From: Warburgia ugandensis
Taxonomy: Eukaryota; Streptophyta; Magnoliopsida; Canellales; Canellaceae
Assembly (NCBI GenBank): GCA_035236585.1
Contig: CP141135.1
Location: 62,154,190-62,218,189 of the forward strand
Length of the DNA: 64,000 nucleotides
Direction: 5' to 3'
Part shown: positions 1 through 16,410 of the stretch, in pieces
Layout: the number at the start of each line of letters is the position of its first letter
Position numbering within the stretch: the stretch's first letter is position 1
Made by a program: the position numbers and the translations under genes
Notes under the pieces: generated by a model
What the model saw: only the letters and a program-made list of their open reading frames with translations
Database searches by the model: none
What the model was told of the DNA's origin: nothing

Positions 1-3000
1 CACTGAGAATCGTCCTCTAATATAACATCGGTAATAACTTTTACCGAGTATCTCATCATGCCATAATCAATTGCATTATAATGCAAAATAATCTCAAGGA
101 CTACCATGCTTGCAGTCTTAATCTATACAGCGCACCCGGATAATTACTTAATACTCCACTAATACTATGATGGAAAATACAGATCCATGTTCATATGAGG
201 GGAACCATGGTTGTCACAGTGGCGGCCTTCTAATAATTGTCCCACCTGACATTTTGCCTCTCTTTGGGCACGGTATCATCATCATAATCAATTTAAGAGA
301 ACAGGTAGCCAAACCCTCATAACTCTCTTAGCATTGACACCACCAGGCATAAGCCTATCTTAAAATAAAACCACAAGCCTCCATGCTTGTATGAAAGATA
401 ATATTTCATACTTACGGACTCTATGTTTGGTTATAATAGGACATGCCTATAACTTATTTCCTTAAGATTTGGGAGTCCAACTTATATAGTTCAAATCTTC
501 TCATTCTAGCCATTAAGTAATTTCATAATTACTTAATCAATCACTTTGTATTCATTTCAACATTATTTGTTGCCTTAAGTAATTTCATAATAACTTAATC
601 AATCACTTTATATTCATTTCAACAGCATTTGTTGATTCATAAACAATTCTAAGGCAATTATAATTAATCTATAATTATCAGAATAAGATTATGTGTAAAA
701 TACATATATCTTATATATTGAATATATTCTTAAAGCCCACCTACCTTTACTTTCAACTAGCCATCTTCTCATTTATCTTGATCATTATATCCTTTATGTA
801 TCTGTCAAATCATATATATATACAGTCATTCCTTAATTCATTTATACTTCTCAGTTGTTTTTTTGATCATCCTTACATAGGATAATTAGGATCTTTTTCT
901 TTGGATCATATTGATCAAGGTCTAATCTATTGATCTATATTCATACCAATTCAAAAACATACATACTAACACAATATTATGTTTCTTATTATTCTTGTTT
1001 GATCTTTGATTATCTTAATTACCATTTTTATTAGGATTAAATAGTTTATTATCCTTTTATGATCTTATTATTATTCAACTAGTTAATGTTTTACTAATTG
1101 AAGATAACGTATGCACTCCTAATTCTAGACAACTCCTCCTTATTTCAGAATTGATTAAGGCTTATTGGTTAAAAGCTGCTCACAGAGTGGTTAATTCAGT
1201 CTTCATGTAAGGAGGTGTTTAGACCTCATAAACGTCGTTAGAAGGTGGGGGAAGAGTGACGCTCTATTAGAGAACCCCCTTAACCACCATGTTCAGCATT
1301 CATGGGAGTGACCTTAGCTCAACCTTTTATAAGGTTCCTATGAGCTCGTGTACCCTAAGTTTCATTTCTATTTGATTTTAACTTATGTTCATGAACATAA
1401 ATAATGTCATTCATGGATGTTTATTATTCTCCTAAATTGGGCCAAGGAAATGATATTCCTTATATTGTCCTACTAATTATAGCCCTTAATATCATTAAGT
1501 CCATGTCCATAATTTATTGTAAATGTCCATCAATATTTATTTTTCAATTAATTATATTTTTCATATAATTTACACAACGTGAATATTTAAGCATAAATAA
1601 ATAAATTTAACAATTAAACCTACTAAGCAATTAAAAGAACATTTACAATAGAATATAATAATTGACATGCTCATTTGAATATATCATATTTTGATTTCTA
1701 TTCATTTTTCATCCCATTAAGGGTTTAGATCTTGATCTTTCATTTTTATTCAGATATGTCACATTATCTTAATGTGATATCATCACTAGATCATTAATGC
1801 ATCCCATCATATGATCTGATCCTTCTTGATCCAACCGATCAAGAAGATCTTAAGCCATTTTATCAAAATTAAGGGTATAGATCTCAATCTATCCCAAATT
1901 AGCCACATCAGGCTCATAAATCCATATGATCTTAACTTAGGATCATCATTCAAACTAATTTTCATGGTCTGATCATGTTTGATTAGTCAAATCAAGTAGA
2001 TCCATGATCATTTTTATGATTTCTCTTCCATTAAGGTTAAATTTCTTAATTCATCCCAGATCAGTCACATCCAACTCTTGATTCCATGTTCTCTCATTAC
2101 TAGATCACTGATAGATCATAAATCCAAAGTCTGATCATGCCATATTTGACTATCTCGTGAATTAGTAACACTTTTTGTAATTTACAAAATTTTACAGTGA
2201 ATAAAACCTAAAGTTTATGTTTCCATTAGATTTTACTATTCACAAGGAATCCAAAGCTTCTATTAGATCTTGATTTGGAGTTAAAATGAGCTTGGAATTA
2301 GAATTTTAAATTTTTAGTAAAAAATAAGGGCCCAGATTCAATCTAGCCATTGCGGATTGACGGGGACGATTAGCTGCCCGTCTCCACCTTGTTCCGCTAG
2401 TGATAGCCGGTATGTACTGAGTGGTGACTGAGGATAGGCGAGATGGTCTGATATCGATCGTTAGATTAGCCCTTCCCTAGAACAACGACTAGATCTAATG
2501 GGAATTGATATGTGATTGCACATCTTAGGGTTTTGGACCCTCTGAATTGATCTAACTATTCAGAATCTCCAAATCTGATCGATTAAGAGGTGATTTCCAC
2601 CTAGATCATTGAATCTGTTTCACCGGTGAACTAGTCGCTGGTGGAACAGATTCACCAGTGATTATTACCCGTTTTGGCCGAAAAACATGGGGCTTTTGAA
2701 GGGGAGTTGAGATATACCTATGTGGATCCGGTTTGGAGCAGAGATATGAACCAGAGACCACGGTTTTCTACCGGATTTTGAAGCCTTAGCCTAACGGCTA
2801 GGTTTTCTGTAATTCTTGCCGCTAGGGTACTTGCCGGTATCGGGGAAGAGAAATAGGATAGGGGAAATGGAGAGGGGAGTGAGAGGAACCTGATTTTGTG
2901 TTCAGGTCTTGTATTTTGGCAAGAGAAATGGGTTTGGTTGAAGACTTTGCTGGACTGGGGAAAACCCTAGCCAGTAGGGTCGTTGCCTCTGTTGAGTGGA

Positions 3001-3602
3001 AGGCGTGTCCTGTGTCATGGCATATGGGGACCGCCGCTATGGTTGGAAAGAGAGGAAAGAGAAAAGAAAAGGAAAAAGAAAAAGAAAAGAAAAGAAAGAG
3101 AGGAGGAAAGAGAGAGAGAAAGAGGGGGAGAGTCTTGGGGATCTGTGGAATTTTGTGGGAATAGTAGGAAGGGTGTTTATAGGCTTATTTTTGTATTATT
3201 TTAATTATTTTTTATTTTAAATGATTTTTTAACTTTTCTTATTAATTTACAAGAGATTTCTCGTCATGTTTATTCCTTATCATTGATATTCCCTGAGCTG
3301 GCTATCCACCACCTCACCTAACTTTTGTTGACCCCACACAAAAGTGAAATAACCATTTTACCCCTATGGGTAAATGTAAATTCACAAAATTAAGAAAAAT
3401 AATGATTTTCACCCGAGCTCAGATTTCAACGTGCTTACAGTCATTCTGACTGATTTTTCATGAATGATTCCAAATATCTATGTTTCAAGACCTGATTCTT
3501 TTTCTAAAAAAATAATATTATATTGAATATAATATTCTACTTAGATTTTTGTAAAAATTTCAATTAATTTCAAATAATTTGAGAAAATTTGGGGTTTTAA
3601 CA
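1..3602 (-). mobile_element. Partial Gypsy LTR, minus strand
   Basis: On the minus strand this begins with TGTTAAAACCCC at 3,602, the usual start of the chromovirus-like LTRs seen elsewhere here. The order of recognisable blocks (A/T-rich start, a stretch near 2,340-2,460 with GC-rich words, then the region near 1,220-1,330 with paired CCTTA/CACC words) follows the minus-strand LTRs at 27-31 kb and 59.8-62.7 kb. The left end is outside the window. No coding sequence is visible. A GA-rich patch lies at 3,050-3,130. Assignment is by block order and termini, not by computed alignment. Confidence 0.5.
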
Positions 3603-4105
3603 CCTTCAAGGGCCGATATGTCCATATACATATTGACCCTAACACTGTATAACAGAAGTGGATTTATCTTGCATGGTTAGTGAGATGAACCGATGAACCA
3701 TGGGCTATTATATGCAGCTCCCTTGAAAGCGCAATGAACCAAACATTGAACTAATTATAGAGCAAAAAAAAATACAACATACTGGTTGCAATTTGCCTGT
3801 GTCTTTTAAACGTCCACTTATCAACATGGTAGAAGCTTCATATTACACAGGAAAACCATGTAACATCGACAAAATTGATATGTAAGAGCAAGCAATAGCT
3901 GGCAGTTCGGTGGTCTCTAGTACTTGCATAATCCTATCTAGACAAAATTTCACTGGGGTAGATGGTGAGTGATAAATTCTCTAGTGGACGTGCATGTTAT
4001 TGCAGCCAAATTGTTTTTGGTTATTTACATTAACTTGGAAAAACTAAATGCAATAGCAGGCATGAATTTGGTCATTTGCTTTTAGCCACATGATCTCTGA
4101 TCCTC
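3603..4105. other. Unassigned spacer
   Basis: AT-rich sequence between the Gypsy LTR end and the Copia LTR. I see no ORF, known RNA or clear repeat. Confidence 0.4.
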
Positions 4106-4398
4106 CTCATATAATGCAAGAATAAACTTTTTTTATTTCTTCTATTCTCCTTATTGGAAATAATTTTCTCCTATGATTTGGTAATTACCTTTGAAATAAT
4201 TTTCTTGTAACTATCTCCTATGATTTCTCTTTTCCATAATTAACTCTTACTTTATTGTGATTCCATTACCATATTAAGAATATCGTATATAGCATTTAGC
4301 TGTATCTTAGTCTTGTAATTTATTATAACTATATTTAAATTTATACTAATAATATTCTACATCAATGAGAATAATCAAGCAACTTTTATTAATTTTGA
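4106..4398 (+). mobile_element. Probable Copia 5' LTR (3' part)
   Basis: AT-rich sequence directly before a tRNA-Met-type primer-binding site and followed by a gag relic in the same orientation. Words such as CAATGAGAATAATCAAG near its end resemble the R-U5 end of plant Copia LTRs. The left border is a guess because no partner LTR was found. Confidence 0.45.
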
Positions 4399-4410
4399 TG
4401 GTATCATAGC
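4399..4410 (+). other. Primer-binding site, tRNA-iMet type (one mismatch)
   Basis: TGGTATCATAGC differs by one base from the usual plant Copia site TGGTATCAGAGC. Its place just before a gag relic supports the call. Confidence 0.6.
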
Positions 4411-4599
4411 AGGTTATCAATGATAATCTATTAGCCTAAAACACTAGCCTATCCAGCGAACAAAATATTTCACTCCATGGCCAACTACAAGAAGAACTCA
4501 GGTGATAGAAATGTTAATTTCAAAAAAGATGGCCAACAATCTGTCATAGGGATGTTAATTCCTCCTACCATCTTCAATCTTCAGATTATCCAAGATTGA

Positions 4600-4831
4600 T
4601 TTTTTTCCATAATCCCCTTCGATGAGAGCAATGATAATTATTTCATATGGAGGAGAAACATGATTAATGCTCTGAATTCAAAAGTCAAAATTGGCTATGT
4701 GGTTAGATCCATTGACAAGCCAGATATTCGTTCCTATGATCTCTTCCCATGGATCAAATGTAATGCCATGGTGCATTCATATTTAGTGACTCCATGTTTA
4801 AGGAACTCCAAAATATTATTGACTATTGACA
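4600..4831 (+). pseudogene. Copia gag relic, N-terminal half
   Basis: Frame from 4,600 reads a Copia gag (UBN2/Retrotran_gag type) start: NDNYFIWRRNM, then ALNSKVKIGYV, then PWIKCNAMVHSYL, matching the family pattern N-Y-x-x-W-x-R-x-M, K-x-x-I/L-G-F/Y and W-x-x-C-N-x-M-V. A stop lies upstream in frame (4,597-4,599), so the true N-terminus is degraded. The frame ends abruptly after ILLTID where another repeat begins with TGTAATTAATT; the stop at 4,834 belongs to that insertion. The missing second half of the same domain is found at 32,009. Not functional. Confidence 0.72.
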
Positions 4832-6906
<2,075 letters not shown>

Positions 6907-7602
6907 TGTAACGACTCTCAATTTTGGGTTAATTTCTATGTATTATATTTATGTATTATGTTACATATTAATTGAATTAAAACTAGGAATTTAATTTTGC
7001 AAAAAATTAGATTTTTGTGAAAGTCACCCCTTTGAAAACTCAAAATTTGGACTTAGAACTATAAAAAATGGAATGACTCCAACGACACTAATTTTGCATG
7101 AAATGGAGGTTGAGACTGAAAAGTCCAAAAGTTTTACTAAGTTAGAGGGGGTCAAAATTGTCCATTGTGGGATGTAGCATGTAAAAATGGGATAACATGA
7201 GTGGGCCTTGGGAGAGAAGGGGAAAAAACTTAACAATCTGTACCTTCCCCCCTCCATTTAATCTCCCCATTGGCCCTTCAATCACTAACGCACAACCTCG
7301 TGCCACTCGACTTGCCTGGCACTGGCATGCAACCCATCTCCCCTTCCCTCGTGATGCACATACGAAATCCCATTCATTGATCTTTTTCCCCCTTCAGGTG
7401 TCATGGGTGATTTTCTCTGACAATTGTGGTCAAAACCCTTTGCCTGTTCCTCTTCTCAGACAGGTAGGCAGCCCCACCTTTCTTTTCCCCGTTCATTCTC
7501 CTTCCATCGGTGCAACTCGATCGTTTGCCTGAGCAAGCCGGGTGGGTCAAATCTCTTTTCTTATCTCCCCATGACATTTTCCTCACCAGTGCAACTGGCC
7601 AG
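6907..7602 (+). mobile_element. Gypsy LTR A, 5' part
   Basis: Begins TGTAACGACTCTCAATTTTG, the start shared with chromovirus LTRs at 19,530 (TGTAATGACCCC) and 41,337 (TGTAATGACTC). The following words about small base changes and AAAATGGAATGACTCC parallel the solo LTRs. It is cut at 7,602 by a minus-strand LTR. Later parts are probably 9,851-11,050 and 14,224-14,870. Confidence 0.6.
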
Positions 7603-8039
7603 TGTTGATTGTTTAACCGCAAGTGCACGGGCTATTGTAGTGTAGCTTATGCAAGTACGGGTCAATCCCATAAGGACTTGATTTAAAATGATGGAGTTTT
7701 CAATAAAATTCAATTAATAAAAGAATCAAAACAAAGACTATACTAGAAATAAACCAAGAATAAAATAAAATCCAGATTTATTCAATTGTTGCAATGTACA
7801 CAATTATTTATTCCAAAAACACAGAAATTACAACGAAATAAGCAGTCATGGATAAGCCTGTCCCTGGATAATCAGAATGTGGATAAATTAAAATCGAAAT
7901 AGCACAGAGACACAGATGGAATTAAATCAGGGACTCAGATGGAATTTCAACAAAAGGACATATTTATAATTTCTGAGATCTTCCAAGGGCAGAACCGAAA
8001 TTTTCCAGGGTTCTGGTTTTTCACGAAAAAACCAGGAAA

Positions 8040-9330
<1,291 letters not shown>

Positions 9331-9850
9331 TAGAATTCTAGACTTGCTAGAACTCTGCAAGTCGTCAAAGTCTTTTTTCCATGAAACTTCATCTGATCTT
9401 CATCTAATATTCTTGATTTGATCTGGAGCGTCTATGCCTGAGTTGACCGATTTGCAATGCACAGGACCCAATTAGCACAATCTAAACTGTTCATTATTCC
9501 TCTGATTAGCTTTAATGATCATCTGACTATTAATTTTGCAATTTAACGGTTAGATGGCCAATTAAAGCTAAAATAAAATATTTTATGTAAAATCTTGAAA
9601 TTAATGACCTAGATGCTCTAATTGAACACTAAATTAGGGGTATTTTGACCAAAATTGAACACTTAACAGCCAGCATGATCACATGATCTAGCTGGCTGCG
9701 CCAGGTTCCCCCAGCCTTTTTCACATTGCTGGCATGGCTAGGCCTTTGGGCGGGCCGACGTGTTAGGACCCCATCTCCCTCTGTCTCTCCCTCCTGGGCA
9801 AATTGCGTAGTAACCTAAAAGAAAGAGATCACCGATCATCATCCCCCCCT

Positions 9851-11050
9851 AACGAGTTAGGGTTGAGTTAACTCGCTGAGTCAACTAGCTCTCGACACGT
9901 TAGGGAGTTGAGTTGACACAGTGGGCCCTATTAACCTCTTAAGCTTTGATCCTTTATTCTCGCCAATCCATGAAGGATTTTGAAGATTTGAGATAACCCT
10001 CATGATTCTTGCAACGTGAGGAACAATACTCATCTTCCCATTCATTGATCGCGGAAGATTCGATTGTTGATCGTGGTCAAACCTTCGATTGGATGTCAAA
10101 TCGTTTGATCTACGATGATCTGACCTTATTTTACGATCTAAATAGTCCATTGTGGTCCTTGTGATTTGTAGATCAAGATCCATATAAGATATTTTGGATT
10201 TGAAGCATTTTTTTAGATGATTTAGCTCATCTTGATCAATAGTTAAGATCAGCTAAGAGTCAGTTATGAAATTGGATCAAATTTGATGCTGTTTAGATGA
10301 TTTATAGGGGTTATTTGATTAAAATTACAGATTTATTCTTTGATTTGGGACAATCAAGTGGAGAATTATGACTAGATCAGTATGGATATCTTTGATTGGG
10401 CACTTTCAAGGCAATCAATTAATGATCTAGTGACACGGACAGCTAGATATCTTTTAGATAGACTTACATGAGGTAGGATTATTATCCTAATAAGTTGATT
10501 TAGCTGCAATTACTTAATATTGTGCATCATTTATATATAATAGTGCCCAATTGTGCTGATTAAATGATAACTTACATGAGATTGACTTGATTTGAGTATG
10601 ATAGCCCTGTAATATGCTATGATGTAATTATGAGAGGAACATGATGGTTATTGATGGCTTCGAATTAGCATAATCTGGATTATCAGCTGACTAAGGGTGA
10701 CCCCACTAGCATACGAGTGTGCAATACACTTGTGGGACCTCATGTTAGGGTGCGCTGCATTAATGACATTCTTGTTCATTAAGATATTCGTTGCATATTA
10801 GATGATTGCATTGATGTGATTTTGACACTCTTAGGACCTGTGTGTGAGGGTGTCCTTGATGACGATATATACATTTATTGATATATTCTTTGAGCTTTTG
10901 AAGCTTTGTATGGACGTGATTTTGGCACATTTATGAGCCTTAGAAGCTCAGTTGATTTGATATATTTTCAGACATGTAGTTGGCATTAGTTACATTAATT
11001 TGATATTGTCATTTGATAAGCTTAAAATGCTCTGTTTTCTCGACATGTTT
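9851..11050 (+). mobile_element. Probable continuation of Gypsy LTR A
   Basis: Non-coding sequence whose blocks (a GAGGTAGG word near 10,470 followed by AT-rich sequence, a direct pair around 10,690-10,870) follow the middle of the solo LTRs at 20.8-21.5 kb and 42.7-43.5 kb. It ends where a second LTR seems to begin at about 11,050. Inferred, borders approximate. Confidence 0.35.
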
Positions 11051-11239
11051 GGAACATGCATGTGTAAAACGTCTAAAAAAAAAGAAAAAAAGAAGACAAA
11101 AGGGCCTTAAATAGAGGGGGCCGTATTTGATACAGGAACCCCCCACTTAAGGCAACCCGACGTAGTTGTCGGGTCTGTCTTCTCAAAATCAACAGACAAA
11201 AAAAAGAGAAGAAGAAACCTGACGAAGGGAGAGGAAAAG

Positions 11240-11286
11240 AAAGAAGAAGAAGAAGAAGAAGAAGAAGAAGAAGAAGAAGAAGAAGA
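11240..11286. repeat. (AAG)n microsatellite
   Basis: About 15 AAG/GAA units with a GA-rich flank; a short GA run follows at about 11,381-11,400. Confidence 0.95.
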
Positions 11287-12867
11287 GAAGGAGAATGAGA
11301 GAAGAAGGGGGAAACCCAGTGCGCCTGGAAACCCTAGGTCGCACCGACAAGAGAGAATGAATCGAGGGGGAAATAGTCGGAGAGAGAGAGAGAGAGAGAG
11401 CTGCGTGCAAGCATGGAAGGGAAGACAAGGGTTTTCCTAGGTCACCCGAGTTGCAGGCCATCGCCGGAGACGATGCTGGCTCGGATCAATGATCCGACCG
11501 GTCATTTTGTTTAGCACGGTGAGACGAACAAAACCCCTAAGTTTATTGGGGAATCTGACGTGATCTCGACCATTGATTGAAGAGGGGAACATTGCACAGC
11601 TATGATTGGAGGTTTCGAGATGGATCTCAGCCAATCCAACCCATCCAACAGTGGAAAATGCACAAAAATGCATCTAGAAGGTAAGATCTACAAAACCCTA
11701 TTCTTGATTTTGAGATTTTAGCTAAATCCGCACCATTCATGCTAGATCTAGGTTTTATGGATAATCCAACCATCCATTTTTAAATCAAAGCTTAGGGATT
11801 GGTAATTTAGGGCATGATGTAGCTCGGATCACATAAAAAACTTCAAATCTAGGCTAAAAACAGATTGGACGATCAGTCGTCCGATTGAGTACTGTTCATA
11901 CAGTAACTTCGTGATGTCTGATCGACGATCAGACACCACAGATGAGTTCCTCGTCCTAAAAAATGATAGGATGACTAGAATTATATGAATTTGAAGTGAA
12001 ACAAATCAGATGATTTAGGCCGTCCGATCTGTCACTATTCAAATAGACACCTTGTGTTGTCGGATCAATGATTAGAGGTCACAGGTGGATTCCTGAATTG
12101 TGAATTAGCTTAGATATGATATAAAGTATGGAATTTGGATAAACTAATAGAAAAAATTGAGTGATATGAACTGTTCATGATGCTCATTATATTAGTCTGA
12201 TTTAAGAATACAATTATAGGTTGTATTGAAGACTATAGCATGGGAAATAACACCCAGCTCCAAACCAAGAGTTGATCTAGTTGAGAATCAAGGGTTAAGA
12301 CCACTGAACAATGAAAGTGACTTGCAGTCACTTAAGAAGAATAGTGGGTAGCCAATCAAGGGCCAATGGCGTGGATTAGAAAACCAGTAACTGCTTGTCA
12401 TTCTACTAGCTATCAACCAATAGCTAATGAAACACTCTTAGCATAGAAATAAGCACTGTCATTTCGCCTTGTGACGACTATTGTTAGGGACTAACATAGA
12501 GGGAGCTTTCATATTGGAAAAGCTAAGAAAAGTCCTAGAATTGCATATCTAAATGAGTGTTTGTATTGTTGCAGAGGTGTGATTGATCGGGAGTGTGTAT
12601 GCTATTTGCTTCAGAGAACCTGAAGATCTCCATTTGAGGTAGGTGGAATTAAGATTGCTACGATTTTTGCTATATATGCATGTGTATATGATTTTCAAGC
12701 ATTGAAATGAATCTTTCTATTTATACGAAAGATAAGATGAATGTGCATGTTAAAATTGAATCATGATTAAACTGTTTATGCATAAGCTATGCATTATTGT
12801 GAACCATGTGAGAGAAATGTAAGATTGATACCAGGAAATTGTAAAATGGCTCATATGAGCGAAGGGG

Positions 12868-13180
12868 GTCGTTATGATGTGGGCGGGCCATGGAGTCATT
12901 ATGATGTGGGCAGGCCTTCGGGCTGGACGAGCTACCGATCCCTGAACACCATTGTTTGGGGAGTTTGACGTGTTCTGAAAGGGGTCGTTATGATGCGGGC
13001 AGGCCTTCGGGTTGGACGAGCTACCGGTTCCTGGCTGGATGAGCTACCAATCCTTGAGATTTAGCTCCATTGTTTGGGGAGTTTGATGCATTCTGAGAGG
13101 TTGTTGCGATGTGGGTGGGCCTTTGGGCTGGACGAGTTATCGGTTCTTAGCTAGATGAGCTACCAGTCTCTCAGGAGCAA
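12868..13180 (+). repeat. Degenerate tandem repeat in LTR B
   Basis: Units start at about 12,868, 12,895, 12,984 and 13,100. Each opens with a variant of GTCGTTATGATGTGGGCGGG, then GGCCTTCGGGCTGGACGAGC, then TACCGATC-like words; the longer ones add CCATTGTTTGGGGAGTTTG. Unit length grows from 27 to 89 to 116 bp, so it is an irregular array. Confidence 0.8.
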
Positions 13181-13592
13181 AGCCTTGAGGTGTGTCTTTG
13201 GGTTTAATCCACTACGCCGACTCACTGTGCCAAGGAGGATAATATTGTTTGTTGTGTACTTGACACACACAACAACGCGTTGGTATTTGATATGTGAAAT
13301 GGCTCGTAAGAGCGAAGACTGATATCAAGAAATGTAAATGACTTGTAGGTTTGACATGTGATTGCATACTTTGCTTTTCAAATAACGTGTTTTGTACTGA
13401 TGCATTTATATTCCTTCCATTTTGGTATGGATTCATGATTCTGATAAATGTTGAGTGATTTCAAGTTAAATCATAATTGAATTGTTGTTTGCATGATTCA
13501 GCATGGCTAAATTGATATAGGTATTTATTTATTATGATTTCTATTTATATAAAATATTGTATCTTGTTCCATCTACATAAGCGATTGCTTGC

Positions 13593-13622
13593 TGAGGCAT
13601 TGCTGTGGCTTGCAATGCCTTA
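13593..13622 (+). promoter_or_regulatory. Conserved LTR stem-loop (LTR B)
   Basis: TGAGGCATTGC ... GCAATGCCTTA can pair over about 10 bp around a short loop. The same element is at 14,485, 27,583 (minus LTR) and, half preserved, 60,141. It lies about 630 bp before the LTR end. Role unknown. Confidence 0.55.
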
Positions 13623-14223
13623 GATACAGAGAATAGTAGCAAGTTGGCATGTTGACAGTATCACAGAACAAAGGACTCCTACATAATAGGAGCTACTTAC
13701 TGATAGGAGTGTGCCAACAGAAGCTTGGGAAGAGGATAGGTAAGAATTGGTCTTTGAATTGAAGTTGTCATATTAGAAATGAGAAAGAGACTACATTGTA
13801 TATAATTATGGGAATTTGGAAGACTTATGTGACTAGGTTGTGCTGTGGAGGTTCGGGTGTGTTGTGTTGATGTAAATCATTTCTGTTTTGCTAGATGTAT
13901 GAAAAGGAGACAGTCTCTATTTATATTTTAAAATTGTCAACAAATGTTTATTAGGTACTTCACAATGACATGCGTTAAATGTCTTATGTCCGAAAAACAG
14001 AGGAAACTTTGCCTGATTTTTGGTAGAAATGAGCGCTCATTTCATCGAGAATCCTTGTTTTTGATAGAAGAAAAATGACACTCAGGGTTTTTCAAAGTGA
14101 ATTTGAAAGAAAAGATTTTTTGGTGCATCGCATTGTTTTTACAAAAATTATCTCAAATTGGATCCATTTGCATTAGAAATTAGTTTGTATTTAAAATTAC
14201 ATTTGAAAACCTAGGTCATCACA

Positions 14224-14870
14224 AGGTGGATTGGATTCATTACTTTGTCTTTGGCATTATTATGGTCTTTCATGCCTTGGATATTGCCACCGATTTAGTT
14301 GGTTTTGATGCTAATTATATTGTACTTCATTGTCATTTATTCTCATATTTGAGATCATGCTAGAACTATTTTCATGAGATTAATATTATATCACATGCCC
14401 GGAGATTTGATGTATGATCTTTACATATTGTCTTAAATATTTATTATTATTGTTGTTGTTGTTACCTACACAAGCATAGTTTGCTGAGGCATTGCGATGT
14501 TTTTACAATGCCTCAAATATAGAGAGAGTTAGCAGGTATGACATGCTGGTAGAGCAGTTGAGGGCGTTAGAGGCCTTCATGTGGTACATAGAGGAGATTT
14601 CAATGATGGACATGGTTTATTTAAAAACCTTACCTTGGTTATTATTATGAACTCTATATTTGTATAGTTTGCATTGTGACTTGGATGTATGGATGCATTC
14701 ACATTGGATGTGATGGTTATGCATGGACAAACCCTGGTCAATGTTGTTATATCTTTGATTTTTAATTTATTGTTGAGGTATATGGTTTTACATAGATTTG
14801 AAAAATCTCTTCATTACTAGGAGTCATTGCAACTAGCACTTGATGAACTTCAATCAGCACGTGTTTGATC
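14224..14870 (+). mobile_element. Probable third piece of Gypsy LTR A
   Basis: After LTR B ends, sequence resumes that again contains the CTACACAAGC ... TGAGGCATTG block near 14,470, which LTR B already had at 13,570. Such a duplicate order is expected if LTR B inserted into LTR A. Its final conserved end is not recognisable. Confidence 0.35.
14485..14515 (+). promoter_or_regulatory. Conserved LTR stem-loop, perfect 10-bp arms
   Basis: TGAGGCATTG and CAATGCCTCA are perfect inverted repeats separated by 11 nt. Confidence 0.6.
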
Positions 14871-14928
14871 TCAGAAGTTGATCTATGAAACATATGTGAT
14901 CAAAATTACCAACATTAGAGGGTTAAAC

Positions 14929-14947
14929 TTTTTTTTTTTTTTTTTTT
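14929..14947. repeat. Poly-T run (19 nt)
   Basis: T19. It could be the minus-strand tail of a decayed retroposon, but no body is recognisable. Confidence 0.9.
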
Positions 14948-15599
14948 CCCAAATGAATACTGCAATATGGCAAGTTTGATGGCATTAGACACCTAACTTG
15001 CAAAACAATTTGTTGAGTTGCAAGAAAAATTTGATTGGAATTAAATGCTTTCATGATTGTTACTTTGTCATTCTAAATATTATAATTCACATTTTTGGTT
15101 CTTATGCAAAGGAAATATAGCTAGTTTAGGATTGTCTTTTGGTGTTTAGTTGCATTCTGGGTTCTTCCCTTGTTCTTTGGAAAAAAACCTACCAGCATAC
15201 TAAGATCAAGGTATAATTATCTAGTAGAACCAATTCAGTGCCTTTTAGATGTGAAATAGTTTGTTGTTCATTACACCATATAATTTCTCATATTTCAATG
15301 CCTTTTTCTAATTTATTAACATATTTCATTTGCACTTGTGGTGATGAAGTTTTCTCGTTTTCCAGCTTTTTCAGGATTTATTTGTATGATGCCCGTGATT
15401 CACATAATTATTTGTCAAATGCTTATACAAATATCTCATCCTAATTGTTAAACTGATTTTGATTTTGATATATATCAATGTTTTAGATTTCATAGGCTAG
15501 AAAACAAATGTATTTGTTCTTAAGTTTCACTAAATAGCAAATAGACACATTTGGGGACTTTGAGATAGACTAAATAACAAATACATTTCTTTTCAAATG

Positions 15600-16410
15600 C
15601 TGCACAAAAGAAAGGATAGAGTTCCTATAGCACCTAATCTAGTTGATGGCAAAGATTGGAAAACTGTGTCTGAAGGCCCAGTTGATGCAGACAAGGGCCC
15701 CTATAGTAAATGGACCAAGTAATAAGAGGACTTTGGAAGTATGCCAAAGAGTGCAGTGATTAGGGAATGACTACTTCACTTCAAACTCTGGTTTGGAGTT
15801 GATTTGATGATGAAGCAGTTGAATACAAAGATAAGGCTTTTCAAAAGTAAGTATGTTACTCTTGCAAAGTTGAGGAATGAAGACATAGTATTAGGGTGCG
15901 ACGTGGGGAGAAATTATTTCCTTACAATCCTGGAGATAATGAATAACCACTTGTAGTTCATGCATTACTCTGACACTATAGTACTATACATTACCTTTAC
16001 AATGGCATTACAAATGTTTATGTGTATAGTCGAATCTGGAGTCACATTGCTTGTTCCATAGGAACTTATGGAGCTACGAGCACCTAGAGACTGTTTGGGG
16101 GTGGTAGTGCCATTGAAGAATTCTGTTTGGGATTAATATTATTGTAGATGATGAGGTACTTAATGAATCAAGCCTGGCTACTGGTCAACATATACAACTA
16201 GTTGAGAAAGTATATAGACCGAATATGTCAAGAGTGGATCTTGATACATATTATTCACAAGTCCCATATTATGGAGAGAAAGTACAAGGGGATAGTGATG
16301 GATTGTACCCACATGATCCCTTTGAACACTTTTTGCAAGCCTTGGTTTGCCAGTTGCTTCTACAAACATCATCCTTGATTCCCTTCTATAGACTTGTTAA
16401 CTTACTGTGA
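15600..16410 (+). pseudogene. Unidentified degraded coding sequence
   Basis: Two stretches look translated rather than random. The first, from 15,617, reads HKRKDRVPIAPNLVDGKDW and on to DADKGPYSKWTK before a stop. The second, from about 16,210, reads VYRPNMSRVDLDTYYSQVPY, then DGLYPHDPFEHF. Both have amino-acid use unlike the low-complexity frames around them. Between them are stops and frame changes. I do not recognise the family. Being embedded among Gypsy LTRs, it may be a TE gene or a captured gene. Confidence 0.3.

Larger units (their letters stand above)
11051..14223 (+). mobile_element. Gypsy LTR B (5' truncated)
   Basis: The 3' end GAAAACCTAGGTCATCACA is the counterpart of the ends at 22,141 and 44,397. 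The preceding 250 bp (AATGACACTCAGGG, TGGTGCATCGCATTG, ATTAGAAATTAG) matches the same blocks in both solo LTRs. The segment at 11,100-11,160 matches solo-LTR positions about 300 bp from their starts, so the first 250-300 bp are missing or masked. No ORF of interest. Confidence 0.55.

Noticed and set aside
12868-13180. CRISPR-like spaced repeat
   Set aside because: Irregular unit length, plant LTR context; no array structure.
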